NCBI GenBank assembly: GCA_023422775.1 | Contig: JAFAGM010000019.1 | Location: 62,001 to 126,000 of the forward strand | Origin: Pseudomonadota bacterium | GTDB lineage: Bacteria; Pseudomonadota; Alphaproteobacteria; Rhizobiales; Xanthobacteraceae | Direction: 5' to 3' | DNA: 64,000 nucleotides | Shown: positions 45,501 through 53,772 of the stretch, piece by piece | How the letters are laid out: every line of letters begins with the position of its first letter | How positions within the stretch are numbered: position 1 is the stretch's first letter | Made by a program: the position numbers and the translations under genes | Notes under the pieces: model-generated | The model's input: only the letters and a program-made list of their open reading frames with translations | The model's database searches: none | Told to the model about the DNA's origin: nothing

Positions 45501-48500
45501 GTCGGCGAAGTCGAGCACTTCGACATTGCGGACGGTATCCGTGCCGTCGGTCGCCAGCCCGCCTGTATGGGCCACGGTGATGGTGCCATTCGGGTTGAAG
45601 GTAATGTCGTACTCGTCCAGGTTTCCGGAAAACACCGCCCGATCGACATCGGCGATCCCGTCGCTGTCGACGTCGTCGTTGCTGTTCCTGATCGTCCGCA
45701 CGATGCCCAACTGGCCCGGATTGATCGAGCCGTTGAACATGCTGGCGGCGAGCGTCGTCATCGACTTGTGCAGGGCGATCGGCGGGCCGGCATGCTCGGA
45801 ATCGCCGGGGGCGAAGACGCCGATCTGAACGTCCAGGTACTTGTCGCCATCGATGATGTCGTCACCGGCATTGCCAGTGATCTCGTCGCTGCCGTCGCCG
45901 CCCAGGATGATATCTCCACCATCAAAGGAAGTGACGCCGTCCCCAAGAACCTCCTGCAGGCCAGCGATCAGAGCGATACCTTCCTCGGTCAGCGCGCTGC
46001 CGCGGAACCCTGTGGTGCCGCCGGCAGACAATGGCGCGCGATCCGCGGCCACATCTTCGGTGCCCTTCAGCACGTCGTTGAACCTGGTGCCGGAGAGCCC
46101 TTCCACCGACTCGTACTCGTCGAGGGCGGCGTTCTGCGGCAACACCGGAGCCTCGTCGAAGACGATCGGGATGGACAGGTCGGCGTTCACGCCGAGCAGG
46201 TTGTCCTTGTAGGTCGCCCAGTCGAAACCGGACATGCCGACCATCTTGCCGCGGCCGGCGCTGCCGACCATGATGTCGTCGCCGCCCTCGCCGATGAACT
46301 CGTCGAAGCCGCCGTCGCCCAGGAACACGTCGTGTCCGTCGATGCCGTCGTGGGCAAAGATTTCGTCGAAATTGTCGCCCGGGGCGCCGTCGAAGGTGCC
46401 GGTTTCGATCCAGTCGTTGCCCTCGTTGCCAAGGATGCGCTCGGCGTTCTTGTTACCGAAGATGAAGTCGTTGCCTTCGCCGGCGAAGACCTCCGACCCC
46501 TCGTCGGTCCCAAGGAAGATGAAATCCTGCCCAGCCCCGCCAAGAACCAGGTCGAGGCCCGGACCGGCGTGGACCACGTCGTTGCCGCTGCCGGCCTTGA
46601 TGTTGTCGTCGCCTCCGGAATCCTTGATGATGTCATCGCCGTCGCCGCCATTGATAATGTCGTTGCCGAAACCACCTTCGAGGTTGTCGTTGCCGCCATC
46701 GCCGAACAGCGTGTCGTCGCCGATACCCGCGATGATGATGTCGGCCGCGTCGGTGCCGCCGAGGACGACGTGGTCACCGCCGGTGTAGCGCAGATAATTG
46801 GCGTCCGTCCCCGGCGTGGCCGGGTTGTTCCGAACCACCAACGGGGTGAGGATGCCGCCACCTTGCGGGTCGCCGCCTTCCAGGTCGCCATCGCCATCCA
46901 GATCGTTGAACTGGCGGGTCGGGTCGACCTCGAGGATCAGGCCCGGTGTCGAGAACACGTCGGACGGCAGGTGGGTCGCATCGGTGTTGCGCATGATCAT
47001 GGATGCGAAGGAGTTGTTCTCCATCTCGCCGAACAGGTGCAGGCCGTCGAGGCGCTGCAGGTAGTAGAAACGGTCGCCGCTCTGCAGATTCTCCATCTGC
47101 ACTTCGAACACGAAGTTGAAGGTGGAGCCGAGCATGCCGCCGAATGGCATGATCTCTTCGGCCAGGCCGCCGATCCAGAGATCGACGTTCTCGAGTCCGC
47201 CCAGATCAGTGGCATAGGCGCCGATACCGTTGAGGAAATCACTGGCATCCGCCGGCGCCGCAATCGTGCGCTCGTCGATGCCGTCGCCGTCGATGTCGAC
47301 ACCCTGCGGAGTTCCGAAGATGATGGCCATCGCAGCCGCCCGCTTGCCGACGACCGTGGCTTCCGCCTCGATCAGGTCATGCGAGCCATAGGCAGCAATG
47401 AAGTTGATGATCGATGCTTCGTGCTTGAGGTGTCCCGCGTAGTCGATCCAGCTCGTATAGGGCGCGAGCCGGACGTCCTGGGCGGTCGCCTCGAAGAAGG
47501 TGCGGCGCGCTTCGTTGAGCGAGGGCACGCCGGTGTCACGGCCGCGAGCCAGGTTGATCGTCGCGAGGTCGAGCGGCAGGCCGAGCAGGTTGTTGCGCAG
47601 CGCGCTGGTCACGAACTCGTCGATCTCGTTGCCGACCTGGCGGGTCATGCCGCGGATGATGGCGCCGGCGGCGACATCATCTTCGATCGTGCCACCAGGG
47701 CCGGTAAAGGCCGTGGGATTCAGGAACCCCTGGATCAGGCTGATGTGGTTGGGCGCGAAGTTCGGATCGAATTGATCGATCGACTCGGTCAGCATCGAGT
47801 GGCCGAAGCGGTAGACCACATGCGCGAACTCGGCGACGATCGAGGGATCCATGGTCGTGTCGAAGCCATCGGGCACCAGGAAGGCGTTGATGGTCGGCTG
47901 CACCTTGCGGGCGAACTCCTCGAACACGAGATGCTGGTACTGCATTTCGGTGCCGAACTTGGCGGCCTGAAACAGCCGTTCGCCGTCCCAGATCAGGTTG
48001 ACCGCGCTTGCCGGAACGCTCGTTACATCGACTGCCAGCCATTCGTTGAGGAACGCTACCGCCTCGGCCTCGGAGGCGCCGCCATCGAGCATGGCCTGGG
48101 CGTCGGCAAAAGCGACTTCCTTGGTATGCTCGACGAGCCGGTTGTGCTCCGAATGGAACACGTGGTGGACGGCGGTCAGGCCGATATTCTCGTTGGCGCG
48201 GCCGTCGCCGGCGATGAAGTGCGCGTCGAGCAATTCGTTGTCGTACACCCCGTCCACGGGAATGTTGCCGCCGATTTCAGTGTCGCCATCGGCGAGACCG
48301 TCCGGCGTCGCGCCATGCGCGATGTCGGCGAGGAAGGCGTGATTGGTAAAGACCGAGCGCACCGGAACTTCGGGCGCGACCGTGCCGAAGACGTTGTGCG
48401 GATCGACCGGATTGTCGGGGTTACCCTCGATGACCACGTCGTCAGACGTGTTGGGGATGCCATCGGCGCCGATGCCGATGATCAACTGCGGGAAGCCATT

Positions 48501-49814
48501 CTCGCCCGGAATGAAGTTGCCATAGGGATCTGTCCGCATCAGCGGCACCGCTGCAACATCCTGGTCGGTCAGCTGGATCCCGAGGATAGTGGCCGCCTGT
48601 GTCTTCAGTTCGGCCCAGGTCGCCATCCCACCGTTGGCGCCTTCGATGAGCTTGCCGGTCGCCACCGGACCGTCCGGCGTCGACACGTACTGGCGCAGGA
48701 AGAGCTGATGCGAGGGATGCGAGGCATAGGTCTGGTTCTGGTCGACGAATGACGTGGTCGTATTGACCGGACGGCCATCGTCCAGGCTTTCGTCCACTCC
48801 GATGGTGGTGGGATCGTCACCGAGGTAGCCATCCGCCCCCGGCGACGTCGTGGCGCGCGTCAGCACCATGAAATTGGTGTTGCTGCCTTCGACATAAAGC
48901 GGGTCATCGGGCTGCAGCGGAATCATCACCGTGCCGTTGCCGCCCTTGTTGACGAGATCGAGTCCGTGATCGAAGAACTGGCCGAACAGCGTGAACCATG
49001 AGTTGAACGGAGCCGACAGACCCTCGTCGGGCGCAGTATTGGGGATGTGAAGGTTGGCGCCATCAAGCGTAATGCCATTGGCAGCGAGGATCTCGGTGAG
49101 CCCGCCGGGCACGTCCGCGGCGGCGGCGAGCGCGTCTTGAGCAGCGGCCAGCTCAGCATTGGCCGTCGCCAATGCCGCCTGAAGCGTTGCGTTTCCCGGG
49201 TTGGCAGCGGCAGCGGCGGCGGCTGACGCCTGCTCTCGCGCCGCTTCCGCAACATCGATGAACAGGGGGCGCAGCGGCGCATAGGCGTCCGAAATCTGTC
49301 CGGTGATGACCAGGCCGGGATCGTCGACGCCGGCATTCTGCAGCGCGGTCAGGATGGCCGATGGGTTGCCCAGCGTCTGGTCGACGATGAGATTGGAAAT
49401 GATACGAATCGAAGGGTCGATGACGTCGCCCGGCGTGGCGTTGGGTCCCGGTCCATCCACGTCGTTACCGGGGGTGTAGGGCATCTGAACCGGCACCGGA
49501 GCCATCGGCCCATCGCCGTCGAAATCGACCATCGCGGTCGCGGTGCGGTATTCAGGCGGCATCAATTCGGGGAACTCGCGATCCGCGGCACCCCATTGCT
49601 CCTGACCCGGCAGCAGGTGGTTGTAGGACCCGTCGACCGTTCGTAGCCCCCAGGCGATGTTGTACGAGGGGATCGATGCGGGATTGCCACTCGTGCTCGT
49701 CCCGAACAGCGGCGCGCCCGCCGTTCCGTTGCTTTGCAGGTAAAGGGCATGGTCCTCGGCAATCTTGATCTGCTTCAGGATGAATTCCAGATCGCTTTTG
49801 ATATAGACAACCAT
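42531..49814 (-). CDS. Giant haem peroxidase-RTX protein (animal peroxidase superfamily, MopA-like)
   Basis: 2427-residue secreted protein. Residues ~150-950 form an animal-type haem peroxidase: distal 'FGQFFDHGLDLV' (Asp282-His283), 'HHVFHSEHNRL' at 550-560 where mammalian enzymes have REHN, and proximal His672 in 'YRFGHSM'. RTX nonapeptide block 1 lies at ~1010-1195 and a short one near 1295-1325. A lectin/CBM-like beta domain is at ~1480-1620, two cadherin-like repeats at ~1630-1845, RTX block 2 at ~1855-1920, block 3 at ~2130-2250, and a serralysin-like C-terminus ending 'DFTIEIAGHHNL' plus seven residues. No N-terminal signal, so type I export. Start ATG 49814 after AGGTGAGGG. RTX haem peroxidases of this plan include bacterial Mn(II) oxidases (MopA); substrate here unproven. 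Confidence 0.88.
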   Translation of the reverse strand: MVVYIKSDLEFILKQIKIAEDHALYLQSNGTAGAPLFGTSTSGNPASIPSYNIAWGLRTVDGSYNHLLPGQEQWGAADREFPELMPPEYRTATAMVDFDGDGPMAPVPVQMPYTPGNDVDGPGPNATPGDVIDPSIRIISNLIVDQTLGNPSAILTALQNAGVDDPGLVITGQISDAYAPLRPLFIDVAEAAREQASAAAAAAANPGNATLQAALATANAELAAAQDALAAAADVPGGLTEILAANGITLDGANLHIPNTAPDEGLSAPFNSWFTLFGQFFDHGLDLVNKGGNGTVMIPLQPDDPLYVEGSNTNFMVLTRATTSPGADGYLGDDPTTIGVDESLDDGRPVNTTTSFVDQNQTYASHPSHQLFLRQYVSTPDGPVATGKLIEGANGGMATWAELKTQAATILGIQLTDQDVAAVPLMRTDPYGNFIPGENGFPQLIIGIGADGIPNTSDDVVIEGNPDNPVDPHNVFGTVAPEVPVRSVFTNHAFLADIAHGATPDGLADGDTEIGGNIPVDGVYDNELLDAHFIAGDGRANENIGLTAVHHVFHSEHNRLVEHTKEVAFADAQAMLDGGASEAEAVAFLNEWLAVDVTSVPASAVNLIWDGERLFQAAKFGTEMQYQHLVFEEFARKVQPTINAFLVPDGFDTTMDPSIVAEFAHVVYRFGHSMLTESIDQFDPNFAPNHISLIQGFLNPTAFTGPGGTIEDDVAAGAIIRGMTRQVGNEIDEFVTSALRNNLLGLPLDLATINLARGRDTGVPSLNEARRTFFEATAQDVRLAPYTSWIDYAGHLKHEASIINFIAAYGSHDLIEAEATVVGKRAAAMAIIFGTPQGVDIDGDGIDERTIAAPADASDFLNGIGAYATDLGGLENVDLWIGGLAEEIMPFGGMLGSTFNFVFEVQMENLQSGDRFYYLQRLDGLHLFGEMENNSFASMIMRNTDATHLPSDVFSTPGLILEVDPTRQFNDLDGDGDLEGGDPQGGGILTPLVVRNNPATPGTDANYLRYTGGDHVVLGGTDAADIIIAGIGDDTLFGDGGNDNLEGGFGNDIINGGDGDDIIKDSGGDDNIKAGSGNDVVHAGPGLDLVLGGAGQDFIFLGTDEGSEVFAGEGNDFIFGNKNAERILGNEGNDWIETGTFDGAPGDNFDEIFAHDGIDGHDVFLGDGGFDEFIGEGGDDIMVGSAGRGKMVGMSGFDWATYKDNLLGVNADLSIPIVFDEAPVLPQNAALDEYESVEGLSGTRFNDVLKGTEDVAADRAPLSAGGTTGFRGSALTEEGIALIAGLQEVLGDGVTSFDGGDIILGGDGSDEITGNAGDDIIDGDKYLDVQIGVFAPGDSEHAGPPIALHKSMTTLAASMFNGSINPGQLGIVRTIRNSNDDVDSDGIADVDRAVFSGNLDEYDITFNPNGTITVAHTGGLATDGTDTVRNVEVLDFADQDILLQVPTLDLHGPSTTTTTATVAQAYRDQFGANAYTNNNGASNWNGNWTETNDTGGATGGDVSVAGGRLQFIQGTDGNEIIARAVNLAGVTRATLSFDYQADDLDGGENVVLEARNSTTGAWTALTTLGGDVTDDFSIQLPTALIGANTQIRFRAQGTYEAGENFFIDNVNIQTEIDTITPVPGGPGNNYETTFTEDAGPIAIALGTVITDDGPTINSARVVLTNASAGDVLSVAGTLPGGITSAVDVSVAGQITLTLTGNASPASYQTAINQVRYNNTSQNPDPAARILQVTVNDGLLDSAVATTTITVVAQNDAPSANNDTVITNVAAGATISISQAALLANDTDPEGQAVTIAVVGGASGLASGPTLGAGVITLTDNATSGGTFTYTGSDGTATDPATVTVNRVTTTGIAGTGSSEIIIGNGGANTITGGGGNDHISAGDSGDTINGGLGNDVILAGTGNDTITWNANGAGDTDGFDMVNGEAGGADTFTVNGRATETETFRIYARAAALAAGIAVSGVDTEIVITRTVGLTTTIIAELDNIEEITVNTLNTTSNTGNNPTQPDGGTSNGDTIQVIGDFTVTSLNFSTITIDGNAGDDTIDISSLDSAHRIVFRSNGGNDTIVGAMRPQDVIELPDGETIDDYVQTVTNGVTTLTNGNHSISYVASGDGPQIGGAVDEETTPPAAGAPKIGTPQADVLMGTAGDDNIIAFAGDDVAMGDAGADVISAGEGGDFVSGGAGRDVIFAGAGDDQVLAGADNDIVYGDAGADRIFGDQGNDMITAGAGDDAVFGGAGDDLFVAEIGDGNDVYFGDEGGGGTGIDTLDMSAATANVTVNLGSGALSNGTASSSQTGNDTIWGIENVNTGSGNDTITASNAVNVINGGAGSDTFKFTSTVAANGDTIVTFEPGDRIDLTAIDANIGTAGDQSFTLVSGAPTAAGQLGVTLETRADGDVTVLQGNIDGNGDADFTIEIAGHHNLTSANLGL

Positions 49815-50398
49815 GACACCCTCACCTGTTGGACCGGATCGCGACCGCGACCGGGTTGCTGAAGTTCAAATTGATCATGAATCTGGTGCGCGGATCTGCA
49901 TCGACGCCGCTGCCCGAAATGCCGCAACGGTCTTGACCGCAGGTTGAACTCGATCTCGCCCCTGTCGACCGTCTCGTGGTCATGGCAACTCATCCAGCCC
50001 GATCGCGCTCGGTCTCTCGCATGACGCCAACACCGTGGCTCACGCTGCAGCGAGACCTGCTCCAGGATGCCATCTGAGACTGTTCGGAAGGCGCCGCTAA
50101 GGGGACAAGGTCCCGCAAAGCGCAAGGCTCAAGGTCCCGGGCGAACGAGGAGAAAGGTCCCGATGGAAATCGGGACCAAGGTCCCGAGACTTCGCCTGGC
50201 TGAGGTGCTCGTCGGCGACGGCACCGGCACCGTTGGCAGGCTTCACGCCCAGGGCTCGTCGTCGCGCCTGGATGCACTACCCTCGGCAGGGCAGTGCCGT
50301 TCTTTGTACTAAATTGACAAGCGACAAAAACAATACTTTGTTGAGCTGCACCGTATTCTCCGACGTTGTTCGTTGCGCTTTCGCAAAGACACAAAACA
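49815..50398. other. Divergent intergenic region upstream of the peroxidase operon (584 bp)
   Basis: Holds the promoters of the peroxidase/secretion operon (left) and of the histidine kinase (right), and one copy of the heptamer-array element (listed separately). Open frames here (for example minus-strand 49990-50571) have no family resemblance and are not conserved in the second copy of the element. Confidence 0.6.
50041..50190. repeat. Heptamer-array element, copy 1
   Basis: Four GGTCCCG heptamers start at 50109, 50133, 50156 and 50180 (spacing 24, 23, 24). The last sits in the perfect 16-bp palindrome CGGGACCAAGGTCCCG (50171-50186). The preceding part, including CCATCTGAGACTG (50070-50082), is also shared with copy 2. 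By eye the core ~120 nt match copy 2 at roughly 85-90 percent with three small indels. It lies 227-376 nt upstream of the peroxidase start. Confidence 0.85.
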
Positions 50399-51802
50399 AT
50401 GATTGGGCGATCTGGCAAGATCGGCACCGGGACTACCTCGCTTGCCCGCAAATTTGTCCTGGCGGCGACCGCAACGATAGCCGTCTCGATGGGATTGCTG
50501 TCGCTGGCAATCTCGCAACGGATCGAGGCCAGCATGATGCAGGCGGCTGCCGACGAAGGCGCTCGCTTCATCCAGGTCTTTCTCGAGCCGATCGCTCAAG
50601 ACCTCGCCACCTCCCGGAGCCTTTCCTCCGATAATATGAAGAAGCTGGATGATTTGGCTGCGGAAAAGCCTGGAGACTACCTGACCCTGGTCAAGATCTG
50701 GCTGCCGGACGCCACGCTGGTGTACTCGACCAATAGGGAATCCATCGGCCGGCGATTCCCGTCGCGTCACATCACCTCAGCTCTGAAAGGCAAGGCGACC
50801 AGCGAGTTTGATTATCTGGAAGACCCCGAAAACGCTGCCGACAAACACCTGCATACTCCGCTGATCGAAATTTATGCGCCACTGTTCCGTACAGGGACGC
50901 AGGAAGTCATCGCCGTCGGAGAGGTGTACACCGATGGCAGGGAGCTTGCGGCGGACCTCGCTTCGATCAGGCTGACATCAGCCGCAATCGTCGGCGCCGT
51001 CACCGCTCCCATGATGCTGATACTGTTCCTGATGGTCCGTAGCGCGTCAAACCTGGTCAACCGGTACCAGTCGAATCTCATACAGAATATGCTGGAAGCC
51101 AAACGCCTTGCCGTACAGAATGACAGGTTGCGCCGCCTGGCAAACGATGCACGCTTGCAAGCCGCGGACTCCAACGAAGAACTCCTCGCCCGGATTGGGC
51201 AGGATCTGCACGACGGACCGATCCAACTCGTCAGCCTGTTGATGCTCAAGGTGACCGAGCCCACGTCCACGAAGCGGCCTGAGGCCGGACGCAGCGACAC
51301 GCCCGATCCCACCATTGAACGTCTGACACGACGAATATTGACTGAGCTCCGCAATATCTCAATCGGACTAGTATTGCCCGAACTGGAGGGATTCACGCCA
51401 AGTGAAATCATCCGGCATGCGGTGCAAAACCATGAGGAGGCGACGGGGACGAAGGTCTGCAGCCAAATCGGCGACCTGCCCGCAAATCTCACGCGGGCAA
51501 TCACCTTGTGCCTGTACCGGATCGCGCAGGAAGGACTGAACAACGCTTTTCATCATGGAAAAGCGATCGAGCAACACGTCGAGGTTCGAACTGAAGAGCA
51601 ATCAATCATCATCGTCGTCAGCGACAAAGGTCCGGGAGTCGTCGATAGCCGTCGCCAGAGCCGCCCGACCAGAACCGGACTTGGCATCGCAGGCCTGCGA
51701 AATCGCGTCGAAGCGCTCCAGGGCACCTTTGAGCTGACATCCCGGCGCGGCCATGGAACCCAAATTCAAGCGAGACTGCCGATTACCTTAAGCTCCAACT
51801 AG
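50399..51802 (+). CDS. Membrane NarX-type sensor histidine kinase (HisKA_3)
   Basis: 467 residues. Helix 1 (about 17-40), a periplasmic sensor of ~150 residues with a Cache-like 'IWLPDATLVYSTN' segment, and helix 2 near 200 ('AAIVGAVTAPMMLILFLMV'). The phosphorylated His271 is in 'GQDLHDGPIQLVSLL', and the ATPase has 'LYRIAQEGLNNAFHHGKA' and 'VVSDKGPGV'. ATG 50399 is preferred; a TTG at 50366 would lengthen it by 11 residues. The canonical response regulator at 52048 lies 245 nt downstream on the same strand and is its likely partner. It diverges from the peroxidase operon, making that operon a candidate target. Confidence 0.87.
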   Translation: MIGRSGKIGTGTTSLARKFVLAATATIAVSMGLLSLAISQRIEASMMQAAADEGARFIQVFLEPIAQDLATSRSLSSDNMKKLDDLAAEKPGDYLTLVKIWLPDATLVYSTNRESIGRRFPSRHITSALKGKATSEFDYLEDPENAADKHLHTPLIEIYAPLFRTGTQEVIAVGEVYTDGRELAADLASIRLTSAAIVGAVTAPMMLILFLMVRSASNLVNRYQSNLIQNMLEAKRLAVQNDRLRRLANDARLQAADSNEELLARIGQDLHDGPIQLVSLLMLKVTEPTSTKRPEAGRSDTPDPTIERLTRRILTELRNISIGLVLPELEGFTPSEIIRHAVQNHEEATGTKVCSQIGDLPANLTRAITLCLYRIAQEGLNNAFHHGKAIEQHVEVRTEEQSIIIVVSDKGPGVVDSRRQSRPTRTGLGIAGLRNRVEALQGTFELTSRRGHGTQIQARLPITLSSN

Positions 51803-52047
51803 ACGTGGACTTTTACCGCCAAATCAAGGTATTTGCTGCGTTGCCAAAAACAGGCCAAAAACAGGCAATGTAACCTCTGGTTACCGCAGGATTACGAGGC
51901 AGGACTTGACGGAGCACCGCGCGACTTCCGCAACCCGTTAATGGTGTATGAACGTCAACATTTACATTTGCCGTTTGATGGAGCAAACTATCCTCAGTTA
52001 GGTTACAGAATTTTTTGTTGCGTCCATTTTGGTGTTGGAGGCCTATT

Positions 52048-52734
52048 GTGGTTTCCGTTGCCGTTGTTGATGACCATCCCTTGCTGATTGAAGGCATCAT
52101 CGCGCTGTTTTCACGCGCGCGGGACCTCGAGATAACATCGACCGGTTCGTCGGCGAAAGACATCATCGACATTTCGTCGCGCTTTCGCCCTGACGTCATC
52201 ATCGTCGATCTGAATATGGCAGGCGATGTCTACGGCGCCATTGCAGCGTCGGTCAGCATCTCACCGAACACGAAGATTGTGGCGTTCACGGCCGCGACCG
52301 GCGTGGAGTCTGCCATTCGCGCGCTCGATGCCGGCGCAAACGGATACGTCCGGAAAGGTAGCAGCGCGCAAGAGCTGCTCCAGGCTGTCGAAGCGGTTCG
52401 CCACGGCGAGACTTACATTACCCAAAGTTTTGCGAACCAGGTCATCGCCGGCCTGCGTAATGCGTCGCTGCGAAGAATCGCAGCGGAAGCGGTGAGATTC
52501 AGCATCCGCGAAGATCAGATCGTTCGACTGCTGTTGCGTGGAAAAACCAACAAGGAAATCGCCACCGCGCTGAACATCAGCGAGAAGACCGTCAAGAACT
52601 ACATGACGATTTTGATGCAAAAACTCAATGCACGGAATCGCCTTGAGGTTGTCATTGCGGCACAGGCGTTTACCGAGCGTGAACTGGACGATACTAACCG
52701 CAGTTCACAGTCGGGGCGGCGTCAAATCTCCTGA
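52048..52734 (+). CDS. NarL/FixJ-type response regulator (LuxR family)
   Basis: Receiver with the acidic pair in 'VAVVDDHPLLIEGI', phospho-acceptor in 'IIVDLNMAGD', Thr in 'VAFTAATG', and Lys in 'GYVRKGSS', so it is fully canonical. The LuxR helix-turn-helix has 'LLLRGKTNKEIATALNIS' and 'KTVKNYMTILMQKLNA'. The GTG at 52048 is chosen because GGAGG lies 7 nt before it and the receiver begins right after. 228 residues. Likely partner of the kinase at 50399-51802. A hairpin at 52740-52771 follows its stop. Confidence 0.88.
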   Translation: MVSVAVVDDHPLLIEGIIALFSRARDLEITSTGSSAKDIIDISSRFRPDVIIVDLNMAGDVYGAIAASVSISPNTKIVAFTAATGVESAIRALDAGANGYVRKGSSAQELLQAVEAVRHGETYITQSFANQVIAGLRNASLRRIAAEAVRFSIREDQIVRLLLRGKTNKEIATALNISEKTVKNYMTILMQKLNARNRLEVVIAAQAFTERELDDTNRSSQSGRRQIS

Positions 52735-52739
52735 CCTCT

Positions 52740-52771
52740 GGCCGGCGTGCGGACCTCTTACACCGCCGGCC
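52740..52771 (+). terminator. Hairpin after response regulator gene
   Basis: GGCCGGCG (52740-52747) pairs with CGCCGGCC (52764-52771) just after the regulator stop at 52734, and before the end of the convergent regulator gene. No T-run is present, so termination efficiency is uncertain. Confidence 0.5.
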
Positions 52772-52872
52772 TGCGATCATCGGGAATTTCACGTTTGGCC
52801 GCATGTGTGCGCTCGCGACAGCTATCGCCAGCCAAATCTGCACAGGACGGTACGTGAGCTAGTATGGCGCGG

Positions 52873-53526
52873 TCAGTGTATTGTGGGTAAACGCGCGTTT
52901 CTCCTCGCCTCGATCACGGCCTCACGGCGATTGCGTGCCTTGAACTTTTGCCTGAGGGCAGCCATGTGATTATCGAGAGTCGTTCTGTCGATCCTGAGCG
53001 CGACCGCGATTTGCTCGTCAGTCTTTCCAATCGTGAGCAAGTGTATGATCCGAAGCTCGCGAACGTTGAATATCAGGGCCTTCGCGGCCTTTCGTCTAAA
53101 GTGTGCGTCCCGCAGCCTCGCTATCACCTCGCTCGCAAAGCGATGCGTAACGTAGATCCCTCCAGCGTGAACGGATTCGATAGCTTGAACAAGCTCGGCT
53201 GAAGTACCCCCTTTCGAGACATATCCGGTTGCGCCGGCATCCAGCGCCAAAATTGCCGGCTCCACACCCAGCGCCGCAGTGAAAGCCACAACCTTCGTTC
53301 GAGGGGCGATTCGAATCGCTGCGGAGATTACCGCGCAAATATCGCAGCCCATGAACAGGTCAACTACGATAACTTCCGGCTCATGAACCTTGCAAATCTC
53401 CAGAATATCCCGTGGTGACCTTCCCGTCGCTACGATCTCGAAGCCTCCGGATCGAGACAAAAGATCCTGTAACCCATTCAGCATAAGCGGGTGGTCGTCT
53501 ACCAGAGCTACCTTGATCGTAGGCAT
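52873..53526 (-). CDS. NarL/FixJ-type response regulator (LuxR family)
   Basis: 217 residues with a canonical receiver ('VALVDDHPLMLNGLQ', Asp in 'VIVVDLFMGCD', 'VAFTAALGVEP', 'GYVSKGGT'). The LuxR domain ('LLTIGKTDEQIAVALRID', 'TTLDNHMAALRQKFKARNR') is more divergent than usual. It is a paralogue of the convergent 52048-52734 protein: both share 'VVAFTAA-GVE-AI-ALDAGA-GYV-KG'. No kinase gene is adjacent on its strand, so the kinase at 50399 may serve both. Confidence 0.86.
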   Translation of the reverse strand: MPTIKVALVDDHPLMLNGLQDLLSRSGGFEIVATGRSPRDILEICKVHEPEVIVVDLFMGCDICAVISAAIRIAPRTKVVAFTAALGVEPAILALDAGATGYVSKGGTSAELVQAIESVHAGGIYVTHRFASEVIARLRDAHFRRKAAKALIFNVRELRIIHLLTIGKTDEQIAVALRIDRTTLDNHMAALRQKFKARNRREAVIEARRNARLPTIH

Positions 53527-53772
53527 GCTCCCTCCCGCACGAGCCGTGATTGTTAGCCGGCCTTATCGTGCTCGCATGGCGGCTCTAAGCATGCGAAGCA
53601 AAAGCGATACTTGGGCAATACGTCGCATGCAATCGTAGCACAGTTTCCCGGGCAACCCGGGGGTAACCCGTTCGATGTGGATCCGCGCTTCCCCGATGCC
53701 GCCCTGCGCGGTCTTGCCGGTGACCTGCCGGAGTTGAAGACCTGTCCTCGCTTCGAGAGGTTGGCACGGACA

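Noticed and set aside
45045..48752. A 1235-codon plus-strand open frame opposite the peroxidase gene
   Set aside because: It is the antisense shadow of a high-GC gene with repetitive codons. Its translation has no domain resemblance, while the minus-strand frame shows clear peroxidase and RTX motifs.
50101..50190. CRISPR-like spacing of the GGTCCCG heptamers
   Set aside because: Units are only 7 bp with ~17-nt gaps that are themselves conserved between the two copies. No cas genes are present.
49990..50571. Minus-strand open frame through heptamer-array copy 1 (24 nt = 8 codons suggested a repeat peptide)
   Set aside because: Copy 2 carries single-base insertions that change the frame, so the peptide is not conserved although the DNA is.
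53647..53661. CCCGGG-CAA-CCCGGG after the degenerate-receiver regulator gene
   Set aside because: It is short, the six-base units are self-palindromic, and there is no T-run, so I do not call it a terminator.
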